DNA from: Rhodoluna sp.
GTDB lineage: Bacteria > Actinomycetota > Actinomycetes > Actinomycetales > Microbacteriaceae
Assembly (NCBI GenBank): GCA_026393335.1
Contig: JAPLAJ010000156.1
Location: 1-20,671, forward strand
DNA length: 20,671 nt
Direction: 5' to 3'
The notes below the pieces were generated by a model. The model was given only the letters and a program-made list of their open reading frames with translations, made no database searches and was not told the origin of the DNA. Below are positions 1 to 7,307 of this stretch, one piece after another; position 1 is the stretch's first letter; every line of letters starts with the position of its first letter. A program made the position numbers and the translations under genes.

Positions 1-2
1 GT

Positions 3-596
3 AGAGGTGTGCCTAACCTTGTTGCTGTTGAGCAGGACTTCACAGGTCACGCCATGGAACTAGCTCTTTCTTACTCAAAAGCTATTGGTGGAACCAGAGC
101 TGGAACAATCAAGACAACTTTCACCGAAGAAACTGAAACTGACCTATTCGGTGAGCAGGCAGTTCTTTGTGGTGGAGCATCACAGTTGGTTCAGTATGGT
201 TTCGAGACTCTAATCGAAGCTGGTTACCAGCCTGAGGTTGCATACTTCGAAGTTCTGCACGAACTAAAGCTAATTGTTGACCTTATGTATGAAGGTGGAA
301 TTGCTAAGCAGCGTTGGTCAGTATCTGACACAGCTGAATACGGTGACTACATCTCAGGTCCTAGAGTTATTGGCCCAGAGGTTAAAGAGCGTATGCGCGA
401 TGTTCTAACAGACATTCAGGATGGCACTTTTGCTAACCGCTTTGTTGCTGACCAGGATGCAGGAGCCCCAGAGTTCCTAGCTCTTAGAGCAAAGGGCGAG
501 GCTCACCCAATCGAAGCCGTTGGCCGTGGCCTACGCAAGCTTTTCTCTTGGATCAAGAACTCAGACGAGTACCAAGAAGGTAAAGCAGCTCGCTAA
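3..596 (+). CDS. ilvC: Ketol-acid reductoisomerase, C-terminal part (5' end outside window)
   Basis: Converts acetolactate (or acetohydroxybutyrate) to the dihydroxy acid with NADPH and Mg2+, the second common step of valine, leucine and isoleucine synthesis. Only the last ~197 codons are present. The frame is open from the window edge, so the GTG at 9 is an internal valine and not a start. The sequence opens in the junction between the Rossmann domain and the knotted helical domain, with the family stretch RGVPNLVAVEQD. The C-terminal metal ligands are visible as the Asp and Glu of TDLFGEQ and the two Glu of YFEVLHELK. The family block SDTAEYGDY is also intact. A normal full-length enzyme is about 340 residues, so roughly 145 are missing upstream. 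The gene ends just before a strong terminator. The serA gene downstream fits the usual actinobacterial ilvC-serA-leuB order. Confidence 0.97.
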   Translation, partial: RGVPNLVAVEQDFTGHAMELALSYSKAIGGTRAGTIKTTFTEETETDLFGEQAVLCGGASQLVQYGFETLIEAGYQPEVAYFEVLHELKLIVDLMYEGGIAKQRWSVSDTAEYGDYISGPRVIGPEVKERMRDVLTDIQDGTFANRFVADQDAGAPEFLALRAKGEAHPIEAVGRGLRKLFSWIKNSDEYQEGKAAR

Positions 597-610
597 AGAT
601 TAACTAAGTA

Positions 611-644
611 AGCCCTCGTCAAAAAGACGAGGGCTTCTTTGTTT
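611..644 (+). terminator. Rho-independent terminator after ilvC (probably bidirectional)
   Basis: A perfect 10-bp stem (611-620 with 626-635) closes a loop of five A, followed by a T-rich tract TTCTTTGTTT. It lies between the ilvC stop and the stop of the converging reductase gene, so it probably ends both transcripts. Confidence 0.9.
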
Positions 645-1179
645 AAGCCTTTAGTTGATAAACCTCTTCAATAATTCCTGAGACATACTGCTTCTCATCT
701 GTGAGTTTGAAGTTGTCATAGATGGAATCAGATTCAAATGCGGGTACTCCATCACCTAGTTCTTCGGGGCAGACAAAGAGTCTCATGGTATCTATAAGGT
801 TGGCATCTAGTAACTGCCTGACTACATCTGCTCCACCCATGATGAATAATCTGCCTGGATGGTTCTCTTCGATAAGTTCAACTACTCGCTCTATTTCACC
901 GCCGGTGAAATAGATGTTCTCTTGAACTACATCTTCATAGAGTTCTGGGATGTGAGTTAGGACATAGGTGGGTAGTGGCCTAGGTCCCTGAACGCCACTT
1001 TCGATCTCAAAGTCAAAGGTTGCTCGCCCTAGCAATATGGCTGAAGAGGTACTAACGAGGCTGAAATAACCGTAGTCCTCACCAGAAGAAAGGTACTTCT
1101 CAGCCCAGGACATATCCCCATTAGGGCCAGCCAGATAGCCATCGGTTGAGATGGCAGCATAGAAGATACGTTCAGTCAC
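643..1179 (-). CDS. Dihydrofolate reductase / RibD C-terminal-like family protein
   Basis: A 178-residue protein of the DHFR-like fold, in the RibD C-terminal/YyaP-type group. Such proteins are NADPH-dependent reductases whose substrates are often unknown. The N-terminal strand-loop AAISTDGYLAG (8-18) followed by Asp22-Met-Ser-Trp matches the family start. LLGRATF (49-55) and the dinucleotide-binding IMGGADVVRQLL (113-124) are present, and the C-terminal CPEELGDG block is typical. I chose the GTG start at 1179. No Shine-Dalgarno sequence precedes it, but TAGTCT sits exactly 6 nt upstream, consistent with a leaderless mRNA. It is divergent from serA and converges on ilvC. It could have been named folA, but a true biosynthetic DHFR usually has clearer WxxP and folate-contact motifs, so I leave the symbol empty. 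Confidence 0.85.
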   Translation of the reverse strand: MTERIFYAAISTDGYLAGPNGDMSWAEKYLSSGEDYGYFSLVSTSSAILLGRATFDFEIESGVQGPRPLPTYVLTHIPELYEDVVQENIYFTGGEIERVVELIEENHPGRLFIMGGADVVRQLLDANLIDTMRLFVCPEELGDGVPAFESDSIYDNFKLTDEKQYVSGIIEEVYQLKA

Positions 1180-1270
1180 AGTAAAAGACTAGTCATGGCT
1201 TGGGTAAGATTGAAGCACGCTTCGCTGTTGCAGCAAACATCAAACCCAACTAACTTCGAGGATCTATACC

Positions 1271-2863
1271 TTGGCTAAACCAATTGTTCTTATTGCTGAA
1301 GAGCTTTCACCTGCAACTGTTGAAGCTCTTGGACCTGACTTTGAGGTTCGTAACGTTGATGGCACTGACCGCAAAGCACTTCTTGAAGCCTTAGCTACTG
1401 CTAATGCAATCCTTGTTCGTTCAGCTACACAGGTTGACGCGGAAGCTATCGCAGCTGCTCCTAACCTGAAAGTAATTGCTCGTGCTGGTGTTGGCTTGGA
1501 CAATGTTGACATCAAGGCTGCTACTAATGCAGGTGTGATGGTTGTTAATGCGCCAACCTCCAACGTGATTTCAGCAGCGGAACTTGCTATTGCTCACATC
1601 TTCTCTTTAGCAAGGTTTGTGCCTGATGCTAACGCTTCGCTCAAGGCAGGTAAGTGGCAGCGATCTAAGTTCACCGGTGTTGAACTGTATGAAAAGACCA
1701 TTGGAATAGTTGGTCTAGGACGCATTGGAACTCTTGTTGCTCAAAGACTAAGTGGTTTTGGAACTACCTTGATTGGTTACGACCCTTATGTGACTCAGGT
1801 AAGAGCTGAGCAAATGGGTGTTGAATTAGTTTCTCTAGAAGAACTAATGAAGAGATCAGATTTCATCACTATTCACATTCCTAAGACCCCTGAAACAACT
1901 GGTCTCATTAGCACTGAAGAGTTCGCTATTGCTAAATCAAATCTTCGTATTGTGAACGCATCTCGCGGTGGCATCATCGATGAAGATGCTCTTTATGCTG
2001 CTTTGAAGTCAAACCGTATTGCTGGAGCAGGTCTAGATGTGTTCGTGAACGAACCACCAACAGGCTCACCTCTTTTAGAACTAGAAAACATTATTGTTAC
2101 CCCTCACTTAGGAGCATCAACTGATGAAGCTCAAGAGAAGGCTGGTATCTCAGTAGCTAAGAGCGTAAGACTTGCTCTTGCTGGAGATCTAGTGCCAGAT
2201 GCAGTGAATGTTGCCGGTGGCGTTATTGATCCTGCTGTTAGACCTGGCATCTCACTCATGGAAAACATGGGCCAGTTACTTTTCGCTATTTCAGGTGGCA
2301 ACGTAAGTTCTATTGAAGTTGAAGTTAGAGGAGAGATTGCATCTCTTGATGTTTCTGTTCTCAAGCTTGCTGGTCTAAAGGGTTTCTATCAGAACGCTGT
2401 TACAGAGCAGGTCTCTTACGTGAATGCACCTTTGATGGCTGAATCTAGGGGAGTAGAAGTAAAGCTCTCAGTTGATTCAAACAGTGATGAATATAGAAAC
2501 GTCACAACCATAAGAGCAGTTCTTGCCGACGGAAATACATCATCTGTATCAGGAACTGTTATTGGACCTAAGCTTCAGCAGAAGATCACTAACCTAAATG
2601 GTTACGATGTTGAAATTGCTATGGCTGAGCATCTAGTGATGATGGTCTATGCCGATAGACCAGGAATTGTTGCTGTTTATGGAAAAGCATTTGCAGAGAA
2701 CAACATCAACATCGCTGCAATGCAGATTGCTAGAAACTCTAAGGGTGGCAAAGCTCTATCTGTAATCACAGTTGACTCTAAAGTTGATGCTGATGTTCTA
2801 GACGCTGTAAGAGTTGCAATTGAAGCTGATGTTCTAAAGGCTATTGATCTAAAGCTTGACTAA
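1271..2863 (+). CDS. serA: D-3-phosphoglycerate dehydrogenase
   Basis: Oxidises 3-phosphoglycerate to 3-phosphohydroxypyruvate with NAD+, the first step of serine synthesis. The 530-residue length matches the long actinobacterial type. The substrate domain is followed by a Rossmann domain with GLGRIG at 148-153. The catalytic residues are Arg232 (in ASRGG), Glu261 (in NEPP) and His279 (in TPHLG). An intervening ASB domain spans roughly 320-440, and a C-terminal ACT domain (about 455-530, beginning near EHLVMMVYADRPG) is the site of serine feedback control in this family. The TTG start at 1271 gives the expected MAKPIVLIAEELSP terminus, with a weak purine-rich stretch CGAGG upstream. The gene follows ilvC as in many actinobacteria, though separated by a reverse-strand gene. 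Its stop codon overlaps that of the converging rhodanese. Confidence 0.97.
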   Translation: MAKPIVLIAEELSPATVEALGPDFEVRNVDGTDRKALLEALATANAILVRSATQVDAEAIAAAPNLKVIARAGVGLDNVDIKAATNAGVMVVNAPTSNVISAAELAIAHIFSLARFVPDANASLKAGKWQRSKFTGVELYEKTIGIVGLGRIGTLVAQRLSGFGTTLIGYDPYVTQVRAEQMGVELVSLEELMKRSDFITIHIPKTPETTGLISTEEFAIAKSNLRIVNASRGGIIDEDALYAALKSNRIAGAGLDVFVNEPPTGSPLLELENIIVTPHLGASTDEAQEKAGISVAKSVRLALAGDLVPDAVNVAGGVIDPAVRPGISLMENMGQLLFAISGGNVSSIEVEVRGEIASLDVSVLKLAGLKGFYQNAVTEQVSYVNAPLMAESRGVEVKLSVDSNSDEYRNVTTIRAVLADGNTSSVSGTVIGPKLQQKITNLNGYDVEIAMAEHLVMMVYADRPGIVAVYGKAFAENNINIAAMQIARNSKGGKALSVITVDSKVDADVLDAVRVAIEADVLKAIDLKLD

Positions 2864-3177
2864 AGGCTTTCTTCAAAAGACAGGTCACGACCTGAATCAG
2901 CCCAACCGTCAGTTCCACCGGCTACCGAAACTACGTCATAGCCTTGGGCTTCTAGGTAGTTAGCCACAGTCATTGATCTTCCACCTGAGCGGCAGATGAT
3001 GAAGATTCTTGCTCCGTCGTCAAGTTTGTCTAGATTTTCTCCCACTTCATTCATAGGAATGTGGTGGGCATTGGGCACATGCCCTTCTTGCCACTCATGG
3101 TCTTCTCTAACATCAAGCACAAAGCCGCCTCGGTCAATTAGATCAGCTAGTTCATCTAGGGTTACTTCGGTTGCCAT
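2860..3177 (-). CDS. Single-domain rhodanese-like sulfurtransferase
   Basis: A 105-residue cytoplasmic rhodanese domain, which transfers sulfane sulfur through a persulfide on its active cysteine. The physiological acceptor cannot be read from the sequence. The N-terminal VLDVREDHEWQEGHVPNA (20-37) is the CH2A-type motif. The active-site loop CRSGGRS spans 62-68 with Cys62 as nucleophile, and GGTDGW near the C terminus is the family end motif. The ATG start is supported by TAGGAG a few bases upstream on the minus strand. Its TAG stop (2860-2862) shares two bases with the TAA stop of serA, and no terminator separates the two. It is divergent from a lipoprotein with a related but inactive rhodanese fold. 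Confidence 0.9.
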   Translation of the reverse strand: MATEVTLDELADLIDRGGFVLDVREDHEWQEGHVPNAHHIPMNEVGENLDKLDDGARIFIICRSGGRSMTVANYLEAQGYDVVSVAGGTDGWADSGRDLSFEESL

Positions 3178-3253
3178 GAGGGCTCCTATCTTTCCTATAT
3201 CTTAACTAAATCTTGTTGGGTTATTCTTGAAACACGTACTTGAAAGGGTTGAA

Positions 3254-3616
3254 ATGAAGAAATTGCAGGCATCTTTAGCTGCTCTTGTAGCGGTTGTATT
3301 GCTAACTACTGTTAGCGCTTGTGCTCCAGGCAAACTAAGCATGGATAACGTCACAGCAATTATTGATACTCGTACCGCAGAGGCCTTCAATACCTCTCAC
3401 ATCGTAGGTGCAGTGAACATCGACATTGAACTTGGTGACTTTATTGTCACAGCAGTCTCCATCAAGAAAGAGGGAGCTGTATACATCTATGGTGAGACAG
3501 CTGAGCAAGCAGCATTAGCAGTTGAATACATGAGAGATCTTGGCTATCCAAACGTTGTAAACCTAGGAAACTTTGCTGATGCACAAAATGTGCTACCACT
3601 TGGGGTAAACCCGTAG
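3254..3616 (+). CDS. Lipoprotein with a catalytically inactive rhodanese-like domain
   Basis: A 120-residue protein with a type II signal peptide: basic MKK, a hydrophobic stretch at 8-20, then lipobox VSAC with Cys23 as the predicted lipidated residue. It would be anchored on the outer face of the cytoplasmic membrane. The mature part keeps the rhodanese layout (IIDTRTAEAFNTSHIVGAVNI at 36-56, then VYIY before the active loop, then a helix and GYPNVVNLGNF). The active-site loop that should read CxxGxRS reads GETAEQA, with Gly80 in the cysteine position, so no sulfur transfer is expected. I chose ATG 3254 because GAAAGGG lies at the right distance. A start nine codons upstream would put charged residues before the signal peptide. 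It overlaps the next gene by one base (TAGTG). A binding or scaffolding role is possible but is only inference. Confidence 0.8.
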   Translation: MKKLQASLAALVAVVLLTTVSACAPGKLSMDNVTAIIDTRTAEAFNTSHIVGAVNIDIELGDFIVTAVSIKKEGAVYIYGETAEQAALAVEYMRDLGYPNVVNLGNFADAQNVLPLGVNP

Positions 3617-4233
3617 TGGATTCCAATACTTGGGATCAGAAGTATTCAACTGAAGAGTTTATTTACACCAAGGTTGAAAACAGATTTGTTGTTGAGCTTT
3701 GTAAAGACCTTGATGGCACAAACAAAAGAGCAATAGACCTAGCTGGCGGTGAAGGTAGAAACAGTGTTTGGTTAGCTAAACGTGGTTGGCAAGTTGAAAA
3801 CATTGACTTCTCTGAAGTTGCACTACTGAAATATCTAAGTTTTGCTAAAGACGAAGGTGTTTTAGAGAACTGTAGTTCTAACTGTGCTGATGCTCTGAGT
3901 TTCACTCCTCTAGTCACTCCAGTTGATTTAGCAGTGATTGCATATCTTCAGATTCCTGAAAATGATTTAGCTACTGCTATAGAAAGACTCAGTGCTCATG
4001 TAGTTTCAGGCGGAACTCTTATGGGTGTCTGGCACTCCAGAGACAATCTTGAAGGCGGCTTTGGTGGACCTAGAGATCCTCAAGTACTACCTAATGTTGA
4101 AACCATTAGCCAAGCTCTAGCTGGCACAGGTCTTGAAATAGAGGTCTTGGAGAACAGAGATGGTCAAATCCAGACCAAAGAAGGCTTGAAGCCTTCAGTT
4201 ACCTTGGTTTTATTGGCCAAGCGACCAGCCTAG
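3616..4233 (+). CDS. Class I SAM-dependent methyltransferase
   Basis: A 205-residue methyltransferase of the Rossmann-like class I fold, similar in layout to TehB/UbiE-type small-molecule methyltransferases. SAM-binding motif I is AIDLAGGEGRN (39-49), and the acidic ribose-binding residue is Asp64 in VENIDFS. The N-terminal WDQKYS...FIYTKVENRFV arrangement is typical of this group. The substrate cannot be inferred. The GTG start at 3616 shares its G with the TAG stop of the lipoprotein gene, so the two are translationally coupled. It ends 50 bases before leuB. The methyltransferase and lipoprotein may form a two-gene unit, or belong to a longer transcript running into leuB. Confidence 0.85.
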   Translation: MDSNTWDQKYSTEEFIYTKVENRFVVELCKDLDGTNKRAIDLAGGEGRNSVWLAKRGWQVENIDFSEVALLKYLSFAKDEGVLENCSSNCADALSFTPLVTPVDLAVIAYLQIPENDLATAIERLSAHVVSGGTLMGVWHSRDNLEGGFGGPRDPQVLPNVETISQALAGTGLEIEVLENRDGQIQTKEGLKPSVTLVLLAKRPA

Positions 4234-4252
4234 AGATACCTCTCTCAAGTAA

Positions 4253-4273
4253 AGTTATATAAAAAGAGTAGGA
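4253..4273 (+). promoter_or_regulatory. Possible -10 element and ribosome binding site for leuB
   Basis: In the 50-bp gap before leuB an AT-rich TTATATAAA stretch could serve as a -10 element. AGTAGGA (4267-4273) is a reasonable Shine-Dalgarno sequence about 10 nt before the GTG start. No convincing -35 is visible. Confidence 0.3.
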
Positions 4274-4283
4274 ATAATCTCAA

Positions 4284-5442
4284 GTGTCTAAGCAAATAAA
4301 CATTGGTGTAATCGGTGGCGACGGTATCGGCCCTGAGGTCACAGCTATTGCTCTTGAGGCTATGCAACTAGCTACTCGTGGCTCAGGTGTTGAGTACGTA
4401 ACTACAGAATATGACCTAGGTGCTAAAAGATATGTAGCTACCGGTGAAATCCTTACCGATAAAGACATGGAGTCTCTAAGAACTCACGATGCAATCCTTT
4501 TAGGAGCTATCGGAGACCCAAGTGTCCCATCAGGTGTTCTAGAGCGTGGACTACTACTAAAACTTAGATTCAGCTTTGATCACTACATTAACCTTCGTCC
4601 AACCAAGTTATACCCAGGAGTTATCAGTCCATTAGCTGAACCTGGAAACATTGACTTTGTTGTTGTTCGTGAGGGCACCGAGGGTGCTTATGTGGGTAAC
4701 GGTGGTTCAATTCGTGTTGGCACAGACAACGAAGTAGCTAATGAAACTTCAGTGAACACAAGATTCGGTGTTGAAAGAACTGTCAGATATGCATTTGAAC
4801 TAGCTGCTAACAGAGAGCGTAAGAAGCTAACCCTTGTTCATAACCGATAACGAAGTTGCTAATGAAACTTCAGTGAACACAAGATTCGGTGTTGAAAGAA
4901 CAGTTAGATATGCATTTGAACTAGCTGCTAACAGAGAGCGTAAGAAGCTAACCCTTGTTCATAAGCACAACGTATTAGTAAATGCTGGATGGCTATGGCA
5001 AAGAACTGTTGACGAGGTTGCTAAAGAATTCCCAGCAGTGAGTGTTGATTACCAACACGTTGATGCAGCAACCATATACATGGTTACTGACCCTGAAAGA
5101 TTTGATGTCATTGTCACAGATAACCTCTTTGGCGATATCTTGACTGACCTTGCTGCTGCCATTGGTGGTGGCATTGGTATTGCTGCATCAGGAAATATCA
5201 ACCCAACTGGAGCATTCCCGTCAATGTTTGAACCGGTTCATGGTTCTGCTCCTGATATTGCAGGAAAAGGTTTAGCTGATCCAACTGCTGCCGTTCTTTC
5301 AGCAGCCATGTTGTTAGATCACCTAGGTAACCCAGTGGCTGCTGCCCGTATCGAAAGAGCAGTAGCAATAGATCTTTCAACTCGTGGTGACTCAAAGAGA
5401 AGTACCACTGAGATTGCTCAAAGTATTTTCGCTCAACTTTAG
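4284..5442 (+). CDS. leuB: 3-isopropylmalate dehydrogenase; frame interrupted as sequenced by a 121-bp tandem repeat
   Basis: Oxidatively decarboxylates 3-isopropylmalate with NAD+ in leucine synthesis. The N-terminal half (from GTG 4284) carries GVIGGDGIGPEV, the substrate region LLKLRFSFDHYINLRP and REGTEG. The C-terminal half carries the Mg2+/substrate block DNLFGDILTD and the nucleotide block GSAPDIAGKG. As written, the first frame stops at 4848-4850, and the rest of the enzyme continues in another frame, because a 121-bp segment is present twice (121 is not a multiple of 3). Removing one copy restores an uninterrupted 345-residue protein of normal length with no other defect. The copies differ only by silent changes, which argues for a functional gene in the organism and an error in the assembled sequence. 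It is followed by ilvE after 12 bases. Confidence 0.9.
4722..4963 (+). repeat. 121-bp imperfect direct tandem repeat inside leuB
   Basis: Copy 1 is 4722-4842 and copy 2 is 4843-4963. They match at 116 of 121 positions. The five differences (ACA/ACC, GAC/GAT, GTA/GTT, ACT/ACA, GTC/GTT in the leuB frame) are all third-position and synonymous. The match ends abruptly on both sides. The repeat shifts the leuB frame and places a stop codon inside copy 2. Confidence 0.97.
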
Positions 5443-5454
5443 AAAGAGAAGCTC

Positions 5455-6537
5455 ATGGAATTCAAGATCATCAAATCTGACCATCCAATGCCAGATGATA
5501 AGCGTGAAGCATTACTTGAAAACCCTGCCTTCGGTGTGAACTTCACTGACCACCAGGTCATCATTGAGTGGACTCGCGAAGATGGTTGGAAGAATGCTCG
5601 AGTAGAGCCATATGGCCCAATCATGATGGATCCATCAAGTGCAGTTCTTCACTATGGTCAAGAGATCTTTGAAGGTATCAAGGCTTATAGACACCAAGAT
5701 GGTTCTATTCACACCTTTAGACCTGAATCCAACGGTGCAAGAATGCAAAAGTCTGCTCACCGTATGGCATTACCTGAACTACCTGTCGATGTATTCGTTG
5801 AAAGCCTTAGAGCACTTATCTCTGTTGATGGTGCATGGGTTCCAAAGCCAGTAAATGAAAAGACTCTTTACTTCAGACCTTTTGAAATAGCAGCCGAGAG
5901 CTTCCTAGGTGTTAGAGCAGCTCACAGAGCTGAGTACCGAGTTATTGCATCTCCTGTTGGCCCTTACTTCACAGGAGGACTCAAGCCAGTATCTATTTGG
6001 ATTGCTTTAGATTCAGCAAGAGCAGGAAGATATGGAACAGGTGAAGCTAAGACCGGTGGAAACTATGCAGCTAGCTTGCTAGCTCAAGGTGAAGGCTATG
6101 AGAACGGTTGCTCACAGGTTCTATTCCTAGATGCTGAGACTCACACATATATCGAAGAACTAGGTGGCATGAACGTCTTCTTCGTATACAAAGACGGTCA
6201 CGTAGTGACCCCATCTCTTGATGGAACCATCCTTAGAGGGATCACTCGAGACTCAATCATTCAACTTCTGAAAGACAGAAACATTAAGGTCGAAGAAAGA
6301 GCAGTTACCTTGGATGAAATTCGTGAAGGCTATAACTCAGGTGAAATCATCGAAGTATTTGCTTGTGGAACTGCCGCTGTGATTACTCCTGTCGGCCAGT
6401 TCAAGTCAAAAGAAGGAACTATTGGACCTGAGAATCCAGAACCAGGAAAACTAACAGCTTCACTGCGTGAAGAGTTGACAGGTATTCAATACGGTTTGAT
6501 CGAAGACCGTCACAACTGGTTGGTCAAACTTAGCTAA
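5455..6537 (+). CDS. ilvE: Branched-chain amino acid aminotransferase
   Basis: A PLP-dependent fold-type IV aminotransferase that makes leucine, isoleucine and valine from their 2-oxo acids with glutamate. The 360-residue length fits the longer class of bacterial/eukaryotic-like BCATs. HYGQEIFEGIKAYR (66-79) is the N-terminal family block. The PLP Lys is Lys199 in GEAKTGGNYAAS. EELGGMNVFFV and the GTILRGITRDS block, with later CGTAAVITPVG, complete the cofactor-phosphate and substrate sites. The ATG start is preceded by AAAGAGAAG. It follows leuB by 12 bases and overlaps the next gene by one base (TAATG), so it lies in the leuB-ilvE-FAH operon. It completes the leucine pathway for which leuB and leuCD in this window supply earlier steps. 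Confidence 0.97.
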   Translation: MEFKIIKSDHPMPDDKREALLENPAFGVNFTDHQVIIEWTREDGWKNARVEPYGPIMMDPSSAVLHYGQEIFEGIKAYRHQDGSIHTFRPESNGARMQKSAHRMALPELPVDVFVESLRALISVDGAWVPKPVNEKTLYFRPFEIAAESFLGVRAAHRAEYRVIASPVGPYFTGGLKPVSIWIALDSARAGRYGTGEAKTGGNYAASLLAQGEGYENGCSQVLFLDAETHTYIEELGGMNVFFVYKDGHVVTPSLDGTILRGITRDSIIQLLKDRNIKVEERAVTLDEIREGYNSGEIIEVFACGTAAVITPVGQFKSKEGTIGPENPEPGKLTASLREELTGIQYGLIEDRHNWLVKLS

Positions 6538-7295
6538 TGAGAATTGCTAAGTTCATAGTCCAAGACAATGTTTCTTGGGGAGTAGTCGATGGACCAGAGA
6601 TAGTTGTCTTCAGAGGTCATCCAATATTCCAAGGCTACGAAACAACAGGGGAGAGAGTTCCTCTTAAGGATGTTCAACTCCTGCCACCAATTCTTCCAAC
6701 CAGCAAAATCATTTGCATTGGTAAAAACTATGCAGATCATGCTGCAGAGATGGGTGGAGATTTACCACCAGAGCCCCTAATCTTTATCAAGCCTCTAACC
6801 ACAGTCATCGGTCCAGGTGAAGCAATCGTGCTACCTACGATATCTGAACGAGTAGATCACGAGGGTGAACTAGCTATTGTCATAGGTCAGGTAGCCAAAG
6901 ATGTATCTGAAGATAAAGCTCTGGATTATGTTTGGGGCTTTACTATCGCTAACGATGTGACAGCAAGAGATATTCAAAATAAAGATGTTCAGTGGACAAG
7001 AGCTAAAAGTTTTGACACTTTCTGTCCACTAGGTCCTTGGGTTGAAACAGAGTTTGTTGTTGATGGTCAGATGCTAGAAACACGTGTTGATGGGGAAGTA
7101 AGACAACACGCTTCCATAGACCTTCTTATTCATAAGGTTCCTAAGATCATCCAGCACGTCTCTCAAGCAATGACCTTGCTACCGGGAGATGTAATCCTCA
7201 CAGGAACTCCAGCAGGTATTGGCCAGATAGAGTCTGGTCAATCAGTTGAAGTAACCATTGAGGGCATCGGGTCGCTAACTAACCCTGTCGCCTAG
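6537..7295 (+). CDS. Fumarylacetoacetate hydrolase (FAH) family protein
   Basis: A 252-residue member of the FAH superfamily, whose members are metal-dependent hydrolases, decarboxylases or isomerases of 2-oxo/enol acids. IGKNYADHAAEMG (61-73) is the N-terminal motif of the short bacterial FAH type. The divalent-metal ligands are Glu109 and Glu111 in DHEGELA, and Asp140 in ANDVTARD. The C-terminal TGTPAGIG closes the active site. The specific substrate is not clear. Many such proteins act in aromatic catabolism or as oxaloacetate decarboxylases. Its ATG overlaps the ilvE stop by one base, implying co-translation with ilvE, and it ends 12 bases before gltX. This ilvE-FAH-gltX order is, from memory, common in related actinobacteria. 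That suggests conserved linkage rather than a catabolic island. Confidence 0.88.
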   Translation: MRIAKFIVQDNVSWGVVDGPEIVVFRGHPIFQGYETTGERVPLKDVQLLPPILPTSKIICIGKNYADHAAEMGGDLPPEPLIFIKPLTTVIGPGEAIVLPTISERVDHEGELAIVIGQVAKDVSEDKALDYVWGFTIANDVTARDIQNKDVQWTRAKSFDTFCPLGPWVETEFVVDGQMLETRVDGEVRQHASIDLLIHKVPKIIQHVSQAMTLLPGDVILTGTPAGIGQIESGQSVEVTIEGIGSLTNPVA

Positions 7296-7305
7296 ACTTG
7301 TCTAG
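7292..7305. promoter_or_regulatory. 14-bp inverted repeat at the FAH/gltX junction with -10-like hexamer
   Basis: CTAGAC-TT-GTCTAG spans the FAH stop codon and ends two bases before the gltX start codon. It includes TAGACT (7293-7298), which could act as a -10 element for a near-leaderless gltX transcript. The site could instead be an operator, or the symmetry may be chance. Confidence 0.35.
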
Positions 7306-7307
7306 TT

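Noticed and set aside
1215..1226. GAAGC-AC-GCTTC small palindrome upstream of serA as a regulatory hairpin
   Set aside because: The two-base loop cannot form a stable hairpin, and nothing else supports a riboswitch or attenuator in this 91-bp gap.
3227..3253. An earlier start for the lipoprotein gene
   Set aside because: It would put nine residues, several charged, before the MKK signal peptide start. The ATG at 3254 has a good ribosome binding site.
5198..5395. Antisense open frame inside leuB, and similar long antisense frames inside serA, murA, gpsA and ddl
   Set aside because: They lie wholly within strongly conserved genes, have no ribosome binding site or recognisable motif, and are explained by codon bias of the true gene.
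4834..5442. A separate gene starting at TTG 4834 downstream of a short leuB
   Set aside because: Its first residues repeat the end of the upstream frame, it has no ribosome binding site, and it is the second half of LeuB placed out of frame by the 121-bp repeat.
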